Assembly (NCBI RefSeq): GCF_021533195.1
Contig: NZ_JAJNKB010000001.1
Span: 558,001 to 622,000, forward strand
DNA from: Portibacter marinus
GTDB taxonomy: Bacteria; Bacteroidota; Bacteroidia; Chitinophagales; Saprospiraceae
Length of the DNA: 64,000 nucleotides
Direction: 5' to 3'
In this document: positions 53,128-61,851 of the stretch, one piece after another
Layout: each line of letters opens with the position of its first letter
How positions within the stretch are numbered: the first letter of the stretch is position 1
The notes under the pieces: generated by a model
What the model was told of the DNA's origin: nothing
Seen by the model: only the letters and a program-made list of their open reading frames with translations
The model's database searches: none
Made by a program: the position numbers and the translations under genes

Positions 53128-53156
53128 TTAAGAATCCTTAATTTATGAATTCTTAA
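53128..53156. promoter_or_regulatory. Inverted repeat upstream of fabH
   Basis: TTAAGAAT-N13-ATTCTTAA is a perfect 8-bp inverted repeat whose inner edge begins 11 bp above the fabH ATG (minus strand). The direct element CTTAAT also occurs twice. It could be an operator for lipid-gene control, inferred from position only. Confidence 0.4.
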
Positions 53157-53233
53157 TGACAGCTACTTCCCTTTTTAGTTGTTTTTATGAATTTCGATGA
53201 GCATTGTGGGAAATAAATCTTTATTTTAGATTT

Positions 53234-53653
53234 ATGAATTACGACACCAATAAAGAAAATTTAAGCCGAGAGATCGTTGCACTACTCATCAAATTAGCGC
53301 GAAAAGACGGACAACTGGATGAAAAAGAATTTTCCTTTATACTACAAGTCTGTGCGGCAATGGATATCTCTGCCGAAGAAATGAGGGAAATACAACTAAA
53401 TTTGGATGCCTATCAATTTCGTCCTCCACAAAATGAGCAGGAACGAATGACTGTTCTTTATTACCTCCTCTTTTGCATGAAGATCGATCGTCAAGTCACC
53501 GAGGAAGAAAAAAAACTGGTTCAAAAGATGGGGTTCCGTCTTGGATTCAGGCAGCAAATGACAGACGATCTTATTTTATCCGTTCAAAACCATATAGAAG
53601 GAAAGCTACCAGAAAATGAATTGCTACAAAAACTTCAGAAGTACATGAACTGA
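53234..53653 (+). CDS. TerB-like domain protein
   Basis: 139 residues from the ATG at 53234. A helical bundle with the pattern LSREIVALLIKLARKDGQLDEKEFSFILQVCAAMDIS ... LYYLLFCMKIDRQVTEEEKKLVQKMGFRLGF, in which two Asp-rich loops face the same side as in the TerB/DjlA N-terminal family. No signal. Function of these domains is not settled. Coupled to the next gene by TGATG. Confidence 0.75.
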   Translation: MNYDTNKENLSREIVALLIKLARKDGQLDEKEFSFILQVCAAMDISAEEMREIQLNLDAYQFRPPQNEQERMTVLYYLLFCMKIDRQVTEEEKKLVQKMGFRLGFRQQMTDDLILSVQNHIEGKLPENELLQKLQKYMN

Positions 53654-54039
53654 TGTCTCGTACACTGCTGGAGAAATTAGGGATTAAAGCAGGAATGAAT
53701 GTAAGATTTATCAATGAACCAAAAGATTACTTTCAATGGCTGGGTGAGCCTTTACCTGAAAATTTAGCATTTCAAAATGAGCCATTAGATTTCATCCATT
53801 TTTTTACCAATGACATAGAAGATTTAGAATCACAACTACCGCAATTACAAAATAGCATAGTTCCGAATGGTATGATCTGGGTGTCATGGTACAAGAAAAG
53901 CGCTAAACTCCCTTCTGAACTCGATGAAGATATCATAAGAAGTACGGCATTGGCCTTAAAATTAGTCGATATTAAAGTTTGCTCTGTTAGTCCTCAATGG
54001 TCTGCTTTGAAACTGGTCATACGTAGAGAACTGAGATAG
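53653..54039 (+). CDS. DUF3052-like small protein
   Basis: 128 residues. The start TLLEKLGIKAGMNVRFINEP and the middle DFIHFFTNDIEDLESQLPQLQNSIVPNGMIWVSWYKKSAKLPSELDEDIIRSTALALKLVDIKVCSVSPQWSALKLVIRR match the DUF3052 pattern, a Rossmann-like fold without a SAM motif. Function unknown. Its start overlaps the preceding stop. Confidence 0.75.
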   Translation: MSRTLLEKLGIKAGMNVRFINEPKDYFQWLGEPLPENLAFQNEPLDFIHFFTNDIEDLESQLPQLQNSIVPNGMIWVSWYKKSAKLPSELDEDIIRSTALALKLVDIKVCSVSPQWSALKLVIRRELR

Positions 54040-54055
54040 AGTATAATCTTTACCA

Positions 54056-54925
54056 TTAGTCAGTACGCTGCCTTCCTTCCAGGTCAAGGTAAAGTTTAAA
54101 ACAGCTGTCTAGATGAATAATTCTGGCAGCTATTTTTAGGATCAATATCACCTGGGCAATTAGGAAGGTCAATGCCCACAGATGGGTTGGAATCACATTT
54201 CTCAATTGAATCAGGATGAAGACTGCAACGATCATAAGTACAATGTTCAATCCCGATAATAAACCAGCAGATATTAGATTTTTAAATACAAATCCGCTCC
54301 CCTTCATCACAGCGCCAGTAATAAAAGGCTGGTTGTAAGCTGCAATTTGAAGCTTCGCATACTGTTTAACCATTAATACTAAAAATGCAAGCAGCACAAA
54401 AAGGATAGCGCTGATGGACAATTTCTGAATAAATTCCCAATCACTATGAACCTCCAGAATATTTATACCCATGAATAAGGAAAAACGATAAGATACGAAT
54501 CCTATGATCATTATGGTAATCAGATAGTACAAACTTAACCGAAGTATTCTCCAAAAATAATTTAATCCTCCGTTCCAAAATGATCTTAGAACGATATATT
54601 GATTGTTACTCACTACAGCATAAAGAATGGCAGAACTTGTATAGATGCTGAATATATAACTGAATACTATGACGATGATTAACAAGTATAACATTGGACC
54701 CAAAGCAGAACCATAATTATTTAAGAATTCCAAGACCATACTTACATCAAAGCCCTCTTTTTGGTTTAGCACATCTGATCTTTCAAACTTACTTTTAAAA
54801 TAAAACGTGATCGGTGAAGTGACAATGAAGGTGGTCGCCAGATTAGCCACATACAAAAAAAGGATAGGCCATCTGTACTTTAAGACGCCTTGCCATGCCC
54901 TAGCGTATATTTTCAGGGCCTTCAT
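54056..54925 (-). CDS. Polytopic inner-membrane protein of unknown function
   Basis: 289 residues with six or so helices (about 15-37, 75-100, 130-152, 165-190, 215-240, 248-265), separated by polar loops. No charged catalytic motif was recognised. It directly follows the M1 peptidase (adjacent bases 54925/54926), which suggests a joint operon and perhaps transport or anchoring for that enzyme. Confidence 0.7.
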   Translation of the reverse strand: MKALKIYARAWQGVLKYRWPILFLYVANLATTFIVTSPITFYFKSKFERSDVLNQKEGFDVSMVLEFLNNYGSALGPMLYLLIIVIVFSYIFSIYTSSAILYAVVSNNQYIVLRSFWNGGLNYFWRILRLSLYYLITIMIIGFVSYRFSLFMGINILEVHSDWEFIQKLSISAILFVLLAFLVLMVKQYAKLQIAAYNQPFITGAVMKGSGFVFKNLISAGLLSGLNIVLMIVAVFILIQLRNVIPTHLWALTFLIAQVILILKIAARIIHLDSCFKLYLDLEGRQRTD

Positions 54926-56896
54926 TTAACTTAAAAAATTTAGAAAATCCAGAAGGTTCTGTATCCCTACCTTAAATCTGGAAGTATATTTTCTATATGA
55001 CTTGTTTTGCTCTAAGCTTAAGGTGTTGTCGATGAAATTTTTCTCAAGAATTAATTTACGATTGGGGTCCAACTGTACCTTGCTAATTTTACCAGTACCT
55101 GAGAAACTAAATGCTTTACTGCGCTCTTTTCCTCCCCAGACTATGAATTCCTGCCTTCCACTCTCAAACTCTACCTTCACTTCAACTGGTAGAATCATAT
55201 CTCCTAATCTTTCAAGGACAAAAGAGGCATTGTAGTAGTTTTTATTTTTTTCAACCGAAAAAGGCTCGCAGTCATCAAGGTTTTCACTTAAACCACCGGT
55301 AATAAGCTGGTTTTCATTTTCTATACTTGTAACCCTATAATCACAAATTGCAGTGCCATAAAGGGCTTGTTCAAAAAATAAATTTAAATCAAATTGTAGT
55401 TCCTTCAGATATTCATTGCTGATATTATCCTGGAAAATCTGTATGAAATCTAGACCACACGGATGATGAAACTTCCAGGTTTCGAAATAAATCTTCATGA
55501 TTTCATCAAACTTGGACCGACTAAGAATTCCTTCTAATGTTCTAAGCATCATGGCTGTCTTGTTATAAGCTATAGGCCCATATCCTCCATGGACAAATTC
55601 TCTGGCCATGAAACTATTGTCAGCCACCTGGGGATTATCGCTGGACCAAAACTCATATCGATTATATTCCTGATTGCCCATTTGAATACCAGCCATCTGA
55701 AATAACGATTGCTCTTCCCCGTAGTAATGATCCATAATTCTCCCTTCGTAATAGGTGGTGATGCCTTCATCCATCCAAGGCTCCTCTTGTTCATTGGTAG
55801 CGACCATCTGCATGAAATATTGATGAACAAACTCATGTACGACCAGAGTTTCTGGAGCCTTAAATCCTGAAGGAAGTAAATTGGAACTCAATGAAGAGAA
55901 CAATGTGGGATATTCCATTCCACCCGCGAACAAGCCGTGAATAGGAGAATCGACCATCGTTAAACTGGAATATGGATAATTTCCCACATATTCCTGCATA
56001 TAAGTCAACGCTTGCTTTACAGCAGTAAAATATCTGTCCACAAATTTTGCATGTGAAGGATAGTAAAACAATTTGATATCCACATCCTGCCATTTTTCTT
56101 CATGGGTCTGAAAGTGAGGTGAACAAGTCCAAGCAAAATCAATTACATTTTTAACTTCAAAGGTGACAGCCTTACGCCCGTTTCTGATTACCTCCTCCAC
56201 CTTTTGACCGCTGGCACCGACAATGTAAGTATCCGGAATTTCAATGGTGACTTTGTAATCGCCAAATTCACCATAATACTCACCAAGTGCATGATATTGA
56301 TGACACGACCATGCTCCCTGTCTTTCATATCTCATTCCTGCGGGCTCATAGACACCCAACTTGGGAAACCACTGAGCGAAGAAGTAGTAATCCTGATTAT
56401 ATCCAGTGCGAACCATGCTTTTGGGAATTTTCGCTTCCCACTTCATAAAATACTTGCTTGTTCCTCCAGGAGGAACCGGCTGCATCAGAGCAACACGGTA
56501 AACCGTTTGATCTGCTTCATTACCATCATCAGGCGCAATGAATTCACCTGTTAGGATATTTCCTGCCTCATCTTTTAATTCCAGTATTTCTGAAAAAGCC
56601 CAATGACACTCTTCCTTCAAGGATTTAGTCAATAAACTAAATCGCCCACTTTCCTGCATAAAAGTGGAGGATGTATTTTTGAAGGCATTGTAATAAAGGT
56701 GAAATTGCAATTCGGATACTGCTTGGTCAGATGGGTTAGTCCATGTGATCATAGAATTAGCAGTTAGCTTTTTTTTCCTGGTGTCTAAGCTTACCTCGAT
56801 ATCATAGTTAGCCCGGCCAGTCTCAACCTTCTGGGCAGATAAGAAATTAGCAAAGCAAATTAGCGCTATCCAATAAAGTAAGTTATTGCCATCCAC
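54926..56896 (-). CDS. M1-family zinc aminopeptidase-like protein, exported
   Basis: 656 residues, GTG start at 56896, signal peptide ending about LSAQ. The M1 set is complete: AGGMEYPTLF (GAMEN-like), H354-E355-H358 in VVHEFVHQYF and E377 eighteen residues later in WMDEGITTYYEG. A catalytic Tyr is probable in the GPIAYNKTAMML segment. The N-terminal beta domain covers about 25-250. It would cleave N-terminal residues from peptides at the periplasmic or outer face. It has an unusual extra C-terminal ~100 residues. Confidence 0.9.
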   Translation of the reverse strand: MDGNNLLYWIALICFANFLSAQKVETGRANYDIEVSLDTRKKKLTANSMITWTNPSDQAVSELQFHLYYNAFKNTSSTFMQESGRFSLLTKSLKEECHWAFSEILELKDEAGNILTGEFIAPDDGNEADQTVYRVALMQPVPPGGTSKYFMKWEAKIPKSMVRTGYNQDYYFFAQWFPKLGVYEPAGMRYERQGAWSCHQYHALGEYYGEFGDYKVTIEIPDTYIVGASGQKVEEVIRNGRKAVTFEVKNVIDFAWTCSPHFQTHEEKWQDVDIKLFYYPSHAKFVDRYFTAVKQALTYMQEYVGNYPYSSLTMVDSPIHGLFAGGMEYPTLFSSLSSNLLPSGFKAPETLVVHEFVHQYFMQMVATNEQEEPWMDEGITTYYEGRIMDHYYGEEQSLFQMAGIQMGNQEYNRYEFWSSDNPQVADNSFMAREFVHGGYGPIAYNKTAMMLRTLEGILSRSKFDEIMKIYFETWKFHHPCGLDFIQIFQDNISNEYLKELQFDLNLFFEQALYGTAICDYRVTSIENENQLITGGLSENLDDCEPFSVEKNKNYYNASFVLERLGDMILPVEVKVEFESGRQEFIVWGGKERSKAFSFSGTGKISKVQLDPNRKLILEKNFIDNTLSLEQNKSYRKYTSRFKVGIQNLLDFLNFLS

Positions 56897-56914
56897 TTTG
56901 CTAATATATAAAAA

Positions 56915-57130
56915 TCACGATTTTCTTCCCAGCATCACTACTCCACCTACTAAACATGCCACACCTAAACCCAACATGATATAACCTGATGTTTTTCCAC
57001 TCTCATCAGAAGCAGAAACCTCTAAACCCAGAATTTCAGCTGAAGCCGTGCTTTCTGAAACTTTGTTGTAACCCATGTATCCTAGTACGATGGCAAGTAC
57101 GATTAAAATTCCACCAACTGCTTTGTTCAT
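56915..57130 (-). CDS. DUF3185-like small membrane protein
   Basis: 71 residues from the ATG at 57130 (MNKAVGGILIVLAIVLGYMGYNKV). Two helices with a Gly-rich second one (GYIMLGLGVACLVGGVVML) enclose a short acidic loop. This resembles the DUF3185 family. The start is only about 50 bp from the 14-bp palindrome at 57183. Confidence 0.7.
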   Translation of the reverse strand: MNKAVGGILIVLAIVLGYMGYNKVSESTASAEILGLEVSASDESGKTSGYIMLGLGVACLVGGVVMLGRKS

Positions 57131-57182
57131 TTTTGTTTTATTTTGATTGAAAAAATTAAATTTCAACTAATACATATCGACG

Positions 57183-57196
57183 CGAACATATGTTCG
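57183..57196. promoter_or_regulatory. 14-bp perfect palindrome matching the CGAAC-N4-GTTCG LexA-box form
   Basis: CGAACATATGTTCG is a perfect palindrome in the 92-bp gap between the DUF3185-like gene and the EEP gene, 53 bp and 27 bp from their starts. CGAAC-N4-GTTCG is the SOS box consensus of Bacillus LexA. No lexA or recA is in the window, so the regulator is not identified. Confidence 0.55.
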
Positions 57197-57199
57197 ATT

Positions 57200-57209
57200 C
57201 TTACGTAAG
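57200..57209. promoter_or_regulatory. 10-bp palindrome next to the LexA-like box
   Basis: CTTACGTAAG is a perfect 10-bp palindrome three bases after the previous one and 14 bp before the EEP start codon. Two adjacent palindromes in one short divergent region make an operator more likely. Confidence 0.4.
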
Positions 57210-57222
57210 GTAACCATATCTC

Positions 57223-58197
57223 ATGAATCCAATGACTATAATTGTTTATTGCTTTATCCTTTTTTCAGTCGTGGGCACATTTCTGCCTTATTTAGACTGC
57301 TCTCACTGGATCGTCAGAGGACAGTCCTACTTTAGGGCGGTGTATCTTGGCCTAAACGCATTATTACTGGTTATCACCTTGATATTTCTTCCCTTTACAT
57401 GGCTCACGATTGCTGCTATCCTTTTGCTAGTGGCCGCCATTGTTGCTTGCCTCATTTCAGTTTTACCATTTACTCCTTTAAATTCAATCGAAGTTCCTTT
57501 TAAAGATAAGAAGGATGCAAAAAACAGTTTGAATATCCTTGTTTTCAATGTATATCAATTTAATGATCAATATCAAAACCTAGTAGACCTTGTTTTGAGA
57601 ATTGATCCTGATGTTGTTTTCCTAATCGAGACCAATACAGATTGGGCTAAAGGGGTAAATGCATTGAAGAAACATTTTCCTTACCATTTTGACGAGATTA
57701 GAGAGAATACCTACGGTTTGATGTTCTTTACGAAGAGAGAACTCTTAGAAGGAGGAATCAACTATCTGGTCAAACCGACCATTCCCTCAGCAGAAGCATT
57801 ACTTAACATCGAGGGTGTTAAAGTAAGGATTCTGGGTTTGCATCCAAAGCCACCATTCCCGGGTGAGGCTGAAACCACTCATTATAAAGATCGCGAGCTA
57901 GCTCAGGCCGCACGATACTTTAAAGCTCAAAAAGAAGATGACCATCAAATTCTGATAGGAGACCTAAACGATGTTGCTTGGTCAAGAGCGTCTCTATACT
58001 ATAAGAAAGCATCTGGAATGAAGGATCCAAGGGTGGGTCGTGGCTTCTATTCTACTTTTCCTACCTGGTTTCCTATTAAAATTCCATTAGATCACGTATT
58101 TTGCTCTCCGGGATTAGAACTGATAGATTTTAAAGTGCTAGAAGATATCGGATCTGATCATTATCCAGTTAATGTCGAGTTTCATGTCCCTAAATAA
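57223..58197 (+). CDS. Endonuclease/exonuclease/phosphatase-family membrane-anchored protein
   Basis: 324 residues. Three helices (about 5-25, 39-58, 62-82) anchor the N-terminus. The EEP core then shows NILVFNVYQFN, DPDVVFLIETN, LIGDLNDVAWSRAS (metal/catalytic D-x-N), and a C-terminal GSDHYPVNVEF with the catalytic His. The group includes DNases and phosphatases. The soluble part would face the periplasm if the topology is as drawn. A palindromic pair lies just upstream. Confidence 0.85.
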   Translation: MNPMTIIVYCFILFSVVGTFLPYLDCSHWIVRGQSYFRAVYLGLNALLLVITLIFLPFTWLTIAAILLLVAAIVACLISVLPFTPLNSIEVPFKDKKDAKNSLNILVFNVYQFNDQYQNLVDLVLRIDPDVVFLIETNTDWAKGVNALKKHFPYHFDEIRENTYGLMFFTKRELLEGGINYLVKPTIPSAEALLNIEGVKVRILGLHPKPPFPGEAETTHYKDRELAQAARYFKAQKEDDHQILIGDLNDVAWSRASLYYKKASGMKDPRVGRGFYSTFPTWFPIKIPLDHVFCSPGLELIDFKVLEDIGSDHYPVNVEFHVPK

Positions 58198-58211
58198 AGA
58201 ATGCGTCTCCG

Positions 58212-58370
58212 ATGAGAAAGTATAGAACCATAAAAGGCAAAAAACACGCTCTGAAAAATGAGGGCAAGTTTATGATTCGAAAGCTAAGTATGACCGATCG
58301 CTTAAGAATCAAATCTTCTAAATCGAGGGGGCAGGTTTTAAAGAGCCTGAGAAGTAAGCAGTCTATTTGA
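58212..58370 (+). CDS. Small highly basic ORF (52 residues)
   Basis: An ATG-to-TGA frame of 52 codons, MRKYRTIKGKKHALKNEG..., with about a third Lys/Arg and few acidic residues. It starts 14 bp after the EEP gene stop and its last 8 bases overlap the 3' end of the convergent aldehyde dehydrogenase gene, in a place that would otherwise be non-coding. I recognise no family. It could be a small nucleic-acid-binding protein, or chance. Confidence 0.4.
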   Translation: MRKYRTIKGKKHALKNEGKFMIRKLSMTDRLRIKSSKSRGQVLKSLRSKQSI

Positions 58371-59730
58371 TGTAGACAGTTTTAACGTTTGTAAACTCCC
58401 TAATGCCAAAATAGCTCAATTCCCTCCCATAGCCACTGGTTTTTATTCCTCCGAAAGGTAATCTGGGATCTGATTTTACATACTGATTCACAAAACAACA
58501 GCCCGCCTCTAATTCGTACTCTGCTATTCTTTCTCCCTTTTCCAAATCTTCTGTAAAAACACATGCACCTAACCCAAACTTAGTGTCATTGGCAATTCGG
58601 ATAGCCTCCTTCTCATCTTTTACTTTGATGACTGATGCGACAGGTCCGAATATTTCTTCTTCATACGCCGGCATACCAGGTGCCACCTTGGTCAGTATTG
58701 TTGGAGGGTAATAGGCGCCTGGACGATTGGGAATCTGTCCTCCTAATTCAAGCCTTGCTCCTTTCTTGACACTATCAGTGACTTGTTGGTGCACTTGATC
58801 TCGTAGATCTTTTCTTGCCATTGGCCCTAAATCAACATTATCCATAGGGTCACCAACGGATGCAGAAGCCATCTTTTTAATAAATTGCTCTAAAAACTGA
58901 TTGTAAATATCTTTCACAACAATGAAGCGTTTTGCTCCGATACAACTTTGTCCTGAATTCAATAATCGTGATTGAGTGCATTGGTCCACCGCTAAATCTA
59001 GATTGGCATCCTTTAATACAATGTAAGGATCACTCCCTCCAAGTTCCAGAACCGTTTTCTTTATATTGCTTCCCGATTCTGAAGCCACGGCTGCACCTGC
59101 CGGTTCACTTCCTGTCAGCGTAGCAGCCTGAACATAGTTATGATTGATGATTTTTTCAACTTTCGAGCTGGATATGATCAAAGATTGAAAAGCATGTTCT
59201 GGAAACCCGGCTTTTTTAAAAACTTCTTGGATCTTTAAGGCACAACCTGTCACATTGCTGGCATGTTTTAGCAGACCTACATTTCCAGCCATCAATGCAG
59301 GTGCGGCAAATCTAAAGACTTGCCAAAAGGGATAATTCCAGGGCATAACGGCCAACACCACGCCCAATGGTCTGAAACATATTTTACTCTTACTGGCATC
59401 GGTATCGATGATTTCTTCTTCTAAAAAACGTTCTGCATGGTCTGCATAGTACCGACATACCCAGGCACATTTTTCTATTTCTGCTTTTGCTGATTGAAGG
59501 GTCTTCCCCATTTCGGTCGTAATCATGCTTGCCAGCTCTCCTATATCTTCATCAAGAATATCAGCAGCTTTATGCATCAATTCCGCTCGCTTCCCGAAAG
59601 TAGTTGATTTCCAAACCAGAAAAGTTTCATGCGCATCGTTGATGGTCTTTTCAATTTCATTTAAGGTAAATTCCTTGTAGACCTTTAATTGTTCTTCCGT
59701 GGCCGGATTTAATGTGATTATTTTACTCAA
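58363..59730 (-). CDS. NAD(P)-dependent aldehyde dehydrogenase (succinate-semialdehyde dehydrogenase type)
   Basis: 455 residues, TTG start at 59730 giving MSKIITLNPATEEQ, the usual beginning of this group. Motifs: VVLAVMPWNYPFWQVFR, LTGSEPAGAAVASESGSNIKKTVLELGGSDPYIVLKDANLD with the catalytic Glu, NSGQSCIGAKRFIV with the catalytic Cys, and EEIFGPVASVIKV. The short form matches succinate-semialdehyde dehydrogenases of Bacteroidota. TTGA overlaps the stop of the MscS gene and no upstream start exists in frame, so it is translationally coupled. Confidence 0.9.
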   Translation of the reverse strand: MSKIITLNPATEEQLKVYKEFTLNEIEKTINDAHETFLVWKSTTFGKRAELMHKAADILDEDIGELASMITTEMGKTLQSAKAEIEKCAWVCRYYADHAERFLEEEIIDTDASKSKICFRPLGVVLAVMPWNYPFWQVFRFAAPALMAGNVGLLKHASNVTGCALKIQEVFKKAGFPEHAFQSLIISSSKVEKIINHNYVQAATLTGSEPAGAAVASESGSNIKKTVLELGGSDPYIVLKDANLDLAVDQCTQSRLLNSGQSCIGAKRFIVVKDIYNQFLEQFIKKMASASVGDPMDNVDLGPMARKDLRDQVHQQVTDSVKKGARLELGGQIPNRPGAYYPPTILTKVAPGMPAYEEEIFGPVASVIKVKDEKEAIRIANDTKFGLGACVFTEDLEKGERIAEYELEAGCCFVNQYVKSDPRLPFGGIKTSGYGRELSYFGIREFTNVKTVYIK

Positions 59731-60608
59731 TTTTCAAGCATTTTTCTTTCCTTAAGCGATAATCCATCGTCATAATTTTTCAATTCAACGATATCCGCAG
59801 GCATGCCAATGTTGGCTTCAGTTAGTGCAGCGACTACCTTGGATTGTGCGATAGATTTCAATTCCAAGCCACTGAACTTATCGTCAAATGTGTTGATCCA
59901 ATAAAAAACCTCAATGTCTACCGTAGATGTGTTTAAATTTTTCACATGTGTGCGAGGGAGCTTATCCTCTTTAAGGATACCTTCTATATTCATGATTTCT
60001 CTAAGAATGATTTCTCGAGCCTCTTCAATATCAGATTCATAGTCCACTCCAACGATAAAGCTACCGCGTAAATATCCATCGATGGTGTAATTATATAACG
60101 GATTTTTTAAAATTTGACCGTTAGGAACATAGACATCTTTACCATCAACGGTTTTGATGTGGGTATCTCTTAAATTCATTTCTAAAATAGAACCTTCCAC
60201 GTCATTGCTTTTAATATAGTCCCCTATTCTGAATGGTCTTTTAAAAGCCATAATGACTCCTGCCAGAAAATTTTCAGCGATATCTTTAAATGCAAAACCA
60301 ATAATGAAGGTCGATACACCTACCGCTCCAAGTGCTGAACCAGCGATAGCGGCCATGCCTATGATATAGAGGAAGACCAGAAAAATAAGGATAACTATGG
60401 CAATGTTGATCGCACCATCAAAGAAATTGATGAGCAGCTGGTCCTCTGCCTTCAGACGGGCATATTTGATAATTCTTCTTCTAAAAAAACCCAGGATGAC
60501 AAATAGTAGGGCACATACAACAATCGCAAGCGCAACCTTTGGCAACAGAACAATAAATTGATCATAGTATCCTACAATTTGTTCCTGTAAATCATTCAGT
60601 ACTTCCAT
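59727..60608 (-). CDS. MscS-family mechanosensitive channel
   Basis: 293 residues. Helices at about 20-40, 63-85 and 88-115, the last with the Gly/Ala-rich pore motif AAIAGSALGAVGVSTFIIGFAFKDIAENFLAGVIMAFKRPFRIGDYIKS. Then the beta domain (GSILEMNLRDTHIKTVDGKDVYVPNGQILKNPLYNYT) and a mixed C-terminal domain. It relieves pressure in hypo-osmotic shock. First gene before the dehydrogenase, with TTGA overlap. Confidence 0.93.
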   Translation of the reverse strand: MEVLNDLQEQIVGYYDQFIVLLPKVALAIVVCALLFVILGFFRRRIIKYARLKAEDQLLINFFDGAINIAIVILIFLVFLYIIGMAAIAGSALGAVGVSTFIIGFAFKDIAENFLAGVIMAFKRPFRIGDYIKSNDVEGSILEMNLRDTHIKTVDGKDVYVPNGQILKNPLYNYTIDGYLRGSFIVGVDYESDIEEAREIILREIMNIEGILKEDKLPRTHVKNLNTSTVDIEVFYWINTFDDKFSGLELKSIAQSKVVAALTEANIGMPADIVELKNYDDGLSLKERKMLEN

Positions 60609-60617
60609 ATATAAATA

Positions 60618-61076
60618 TTAAGTTTTAGGTCTTGTATATTCTTTCTTTAAATCAAGCAATCTTTGTAACTCTACTTCAACGGTGGTTTTCTGACTAATAA
60701 GTTTGGATACGATATTAGTAGGCATTTCGACATCTTTTAGTGCTTTTTCATAGTCTTTGATTAGAACTTTGGCGCCCCGCTCGATCTCCTCGACCAATCC
60801 CGGAATGTCACTATCCACAAAATTGAGTTTGAAATTAATAAACATCTTATGCATTTGGCCTAAAACGGTACTGCTTACCTCTGGATCACCTCCAAGAGAC
60901 TCAGAGAGTTCCTGCAGTTCCAGGTGCATATTATGTCTGTCTGCAGCAAAAGATCGACACCATTTAGCCAATGTTTTGTCTTCTGTATGATCTGCAATGG
61001 TATCAAAACCGTCTTCAGCGTCTTTCAACCTGGTAATCAAATCCTGTAGCGCTGTTTTTATTTTAGCAATATCCAT
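60618..61076 (-). CDS. DUF2383/PA2169-like four-helix-bundle protein
   Basis: 152 residues, fully helical with no signal. The pattern LQDLITRLKDAEDGFDTIADHTEDKTLAKWCRSFAADRHNMHLELQELSESLGGDPE followed by EIERGAKVLIKDYEKALKD matches the ferritin-like PA2169/DUF2383 family. Members often sit beside stress and envelope genes. The usual metal ligands were not confirmed. Nine bp from the MscS gene on the same strand. Confidence 0.8.
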   Translation of the reverse strand: MDIAKIKTALQDLITRLKDAEDGFDTIADHTEDKTLAKWCRSFAADRHNMHLELQELSESLGGDPEVSSTVLGQMHKMFINFKLNFVDSDIPGLVEEIERGAKVLIKDYEKALKDVEMPTNIVSKLISQKTTVEVELQRLLDLKKEYTRPKT

Positions 61077-61145
61077 GTGATAAAATTTAATGGTAGAATT
61101 TAGTATCTATTGACATAGAGAATAAATGCTTAAGATGTTCGATGA

Positions 61146-61685
61146 TTAATCTAGCTCAGCGGCTTCTTCATCTGTTAACTCATCGCTGGCATAATGTGGG
61201 TACACGTTTTGTATGAGATTCCAATTCTCCTTAATGAGGGATTTAAGGAGAACAAACAGATCATCCAGGATCATGTACAATTCTTTATGATCTTCACTAT
61301 CACTATTAGTCTTTCGCATCTCGTAAAAAGCACTATAGCCTTCAAAAACCTTGGTGATCTCATTAGTTTGGGAAAGAAATTCACTAAAAGATTCAAAAAC
61401 GTATTTTTTGAGATTGTTAGGTTTATTTTTTGACTGTCCATTGGACCTAACACTCAAGTCCTCTACCATCATAGAAAGTGGCTTCTCACCGAAGTATTCA
61501 CATATTTTAAGAAAATTTTCAGCATTGGGTTCTACCATTCCGTTCTCATACGACGCAATACTGTTCCTACTGATACCAATTCTTTCAGCGAAACCTCCTT
61601 GGCTAATCCCATTCAACCTCCTCAAAAATTTCAGATTGGCTCCAAAATTTGTAGGTTTGGGAATATTTTTCTTTTTCTTCACCAT
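61146..61685 (-). CDS. XRE-family helix-turn-helix regulator A
   Basis: 179 residues. Residues about 13-67 are the HTH (FGANLKFLRRLNGISQGGFAERIGISRNSIASYENGMVEPNAENFLKICEYFG). The C-terminal part (EITKVFEGYSAFYEMRKTNSDSEDHKELYMILDDLFVLLKSLIKENWNLIQNV) is closely similar in pattern to that of the divergent regulator at 61852. So the two are paralogues. No sensor domain was recognised. Confidence 0.88.
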   Translation of the reverse strand: MVKKKKNIPKPTNFGANLKFLRRLNGISQGGFAERIGISRNSIASYENGMVEPNAENFLKICEYFGEKPLSMMVEDLSVRSNGQSKNKPNNLKKYVFESFSEFLSQTNEITKVFEGYSAFYEMRKTNSDSEDHKELYMILDDLFVLLKSLIKENWNLIQNVYPHYASDELTDEEAAELD

Positions 61686-61733
61686 AAATGGAAGAAATAT
61701 TTATATTTTTGTGAATAATTTCTATAAAGTGGA

Positions 61734-61788
61734 TGTTGACTATATCATATTTTAAACAATACACGTCTTTATGGAGATAATGTCAACA
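61734..61788. promoter_or_regulatory. Inverted TGTTGAC / GTCAACA pair between the XRE genes
   Basis: TGTTGAC (61734-61740) and GTCAACA (61782-61788) are perfect inverse copies separated by 41 bp, in the 166-bp gap between the two divergent regulators. They may be operator half-sites for either regulator, or two separate sites. The gap also holds one CGAAC half-site at 61792, similar to the palindrome at 57183. Confidence 0.4.
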
Positions 61789-61851
61789 AAACGAACATAC
61801 TGAATATTTTTTAAGTTGAGTAGGAAATGTGATTAAAATTAAGCAGCACCA

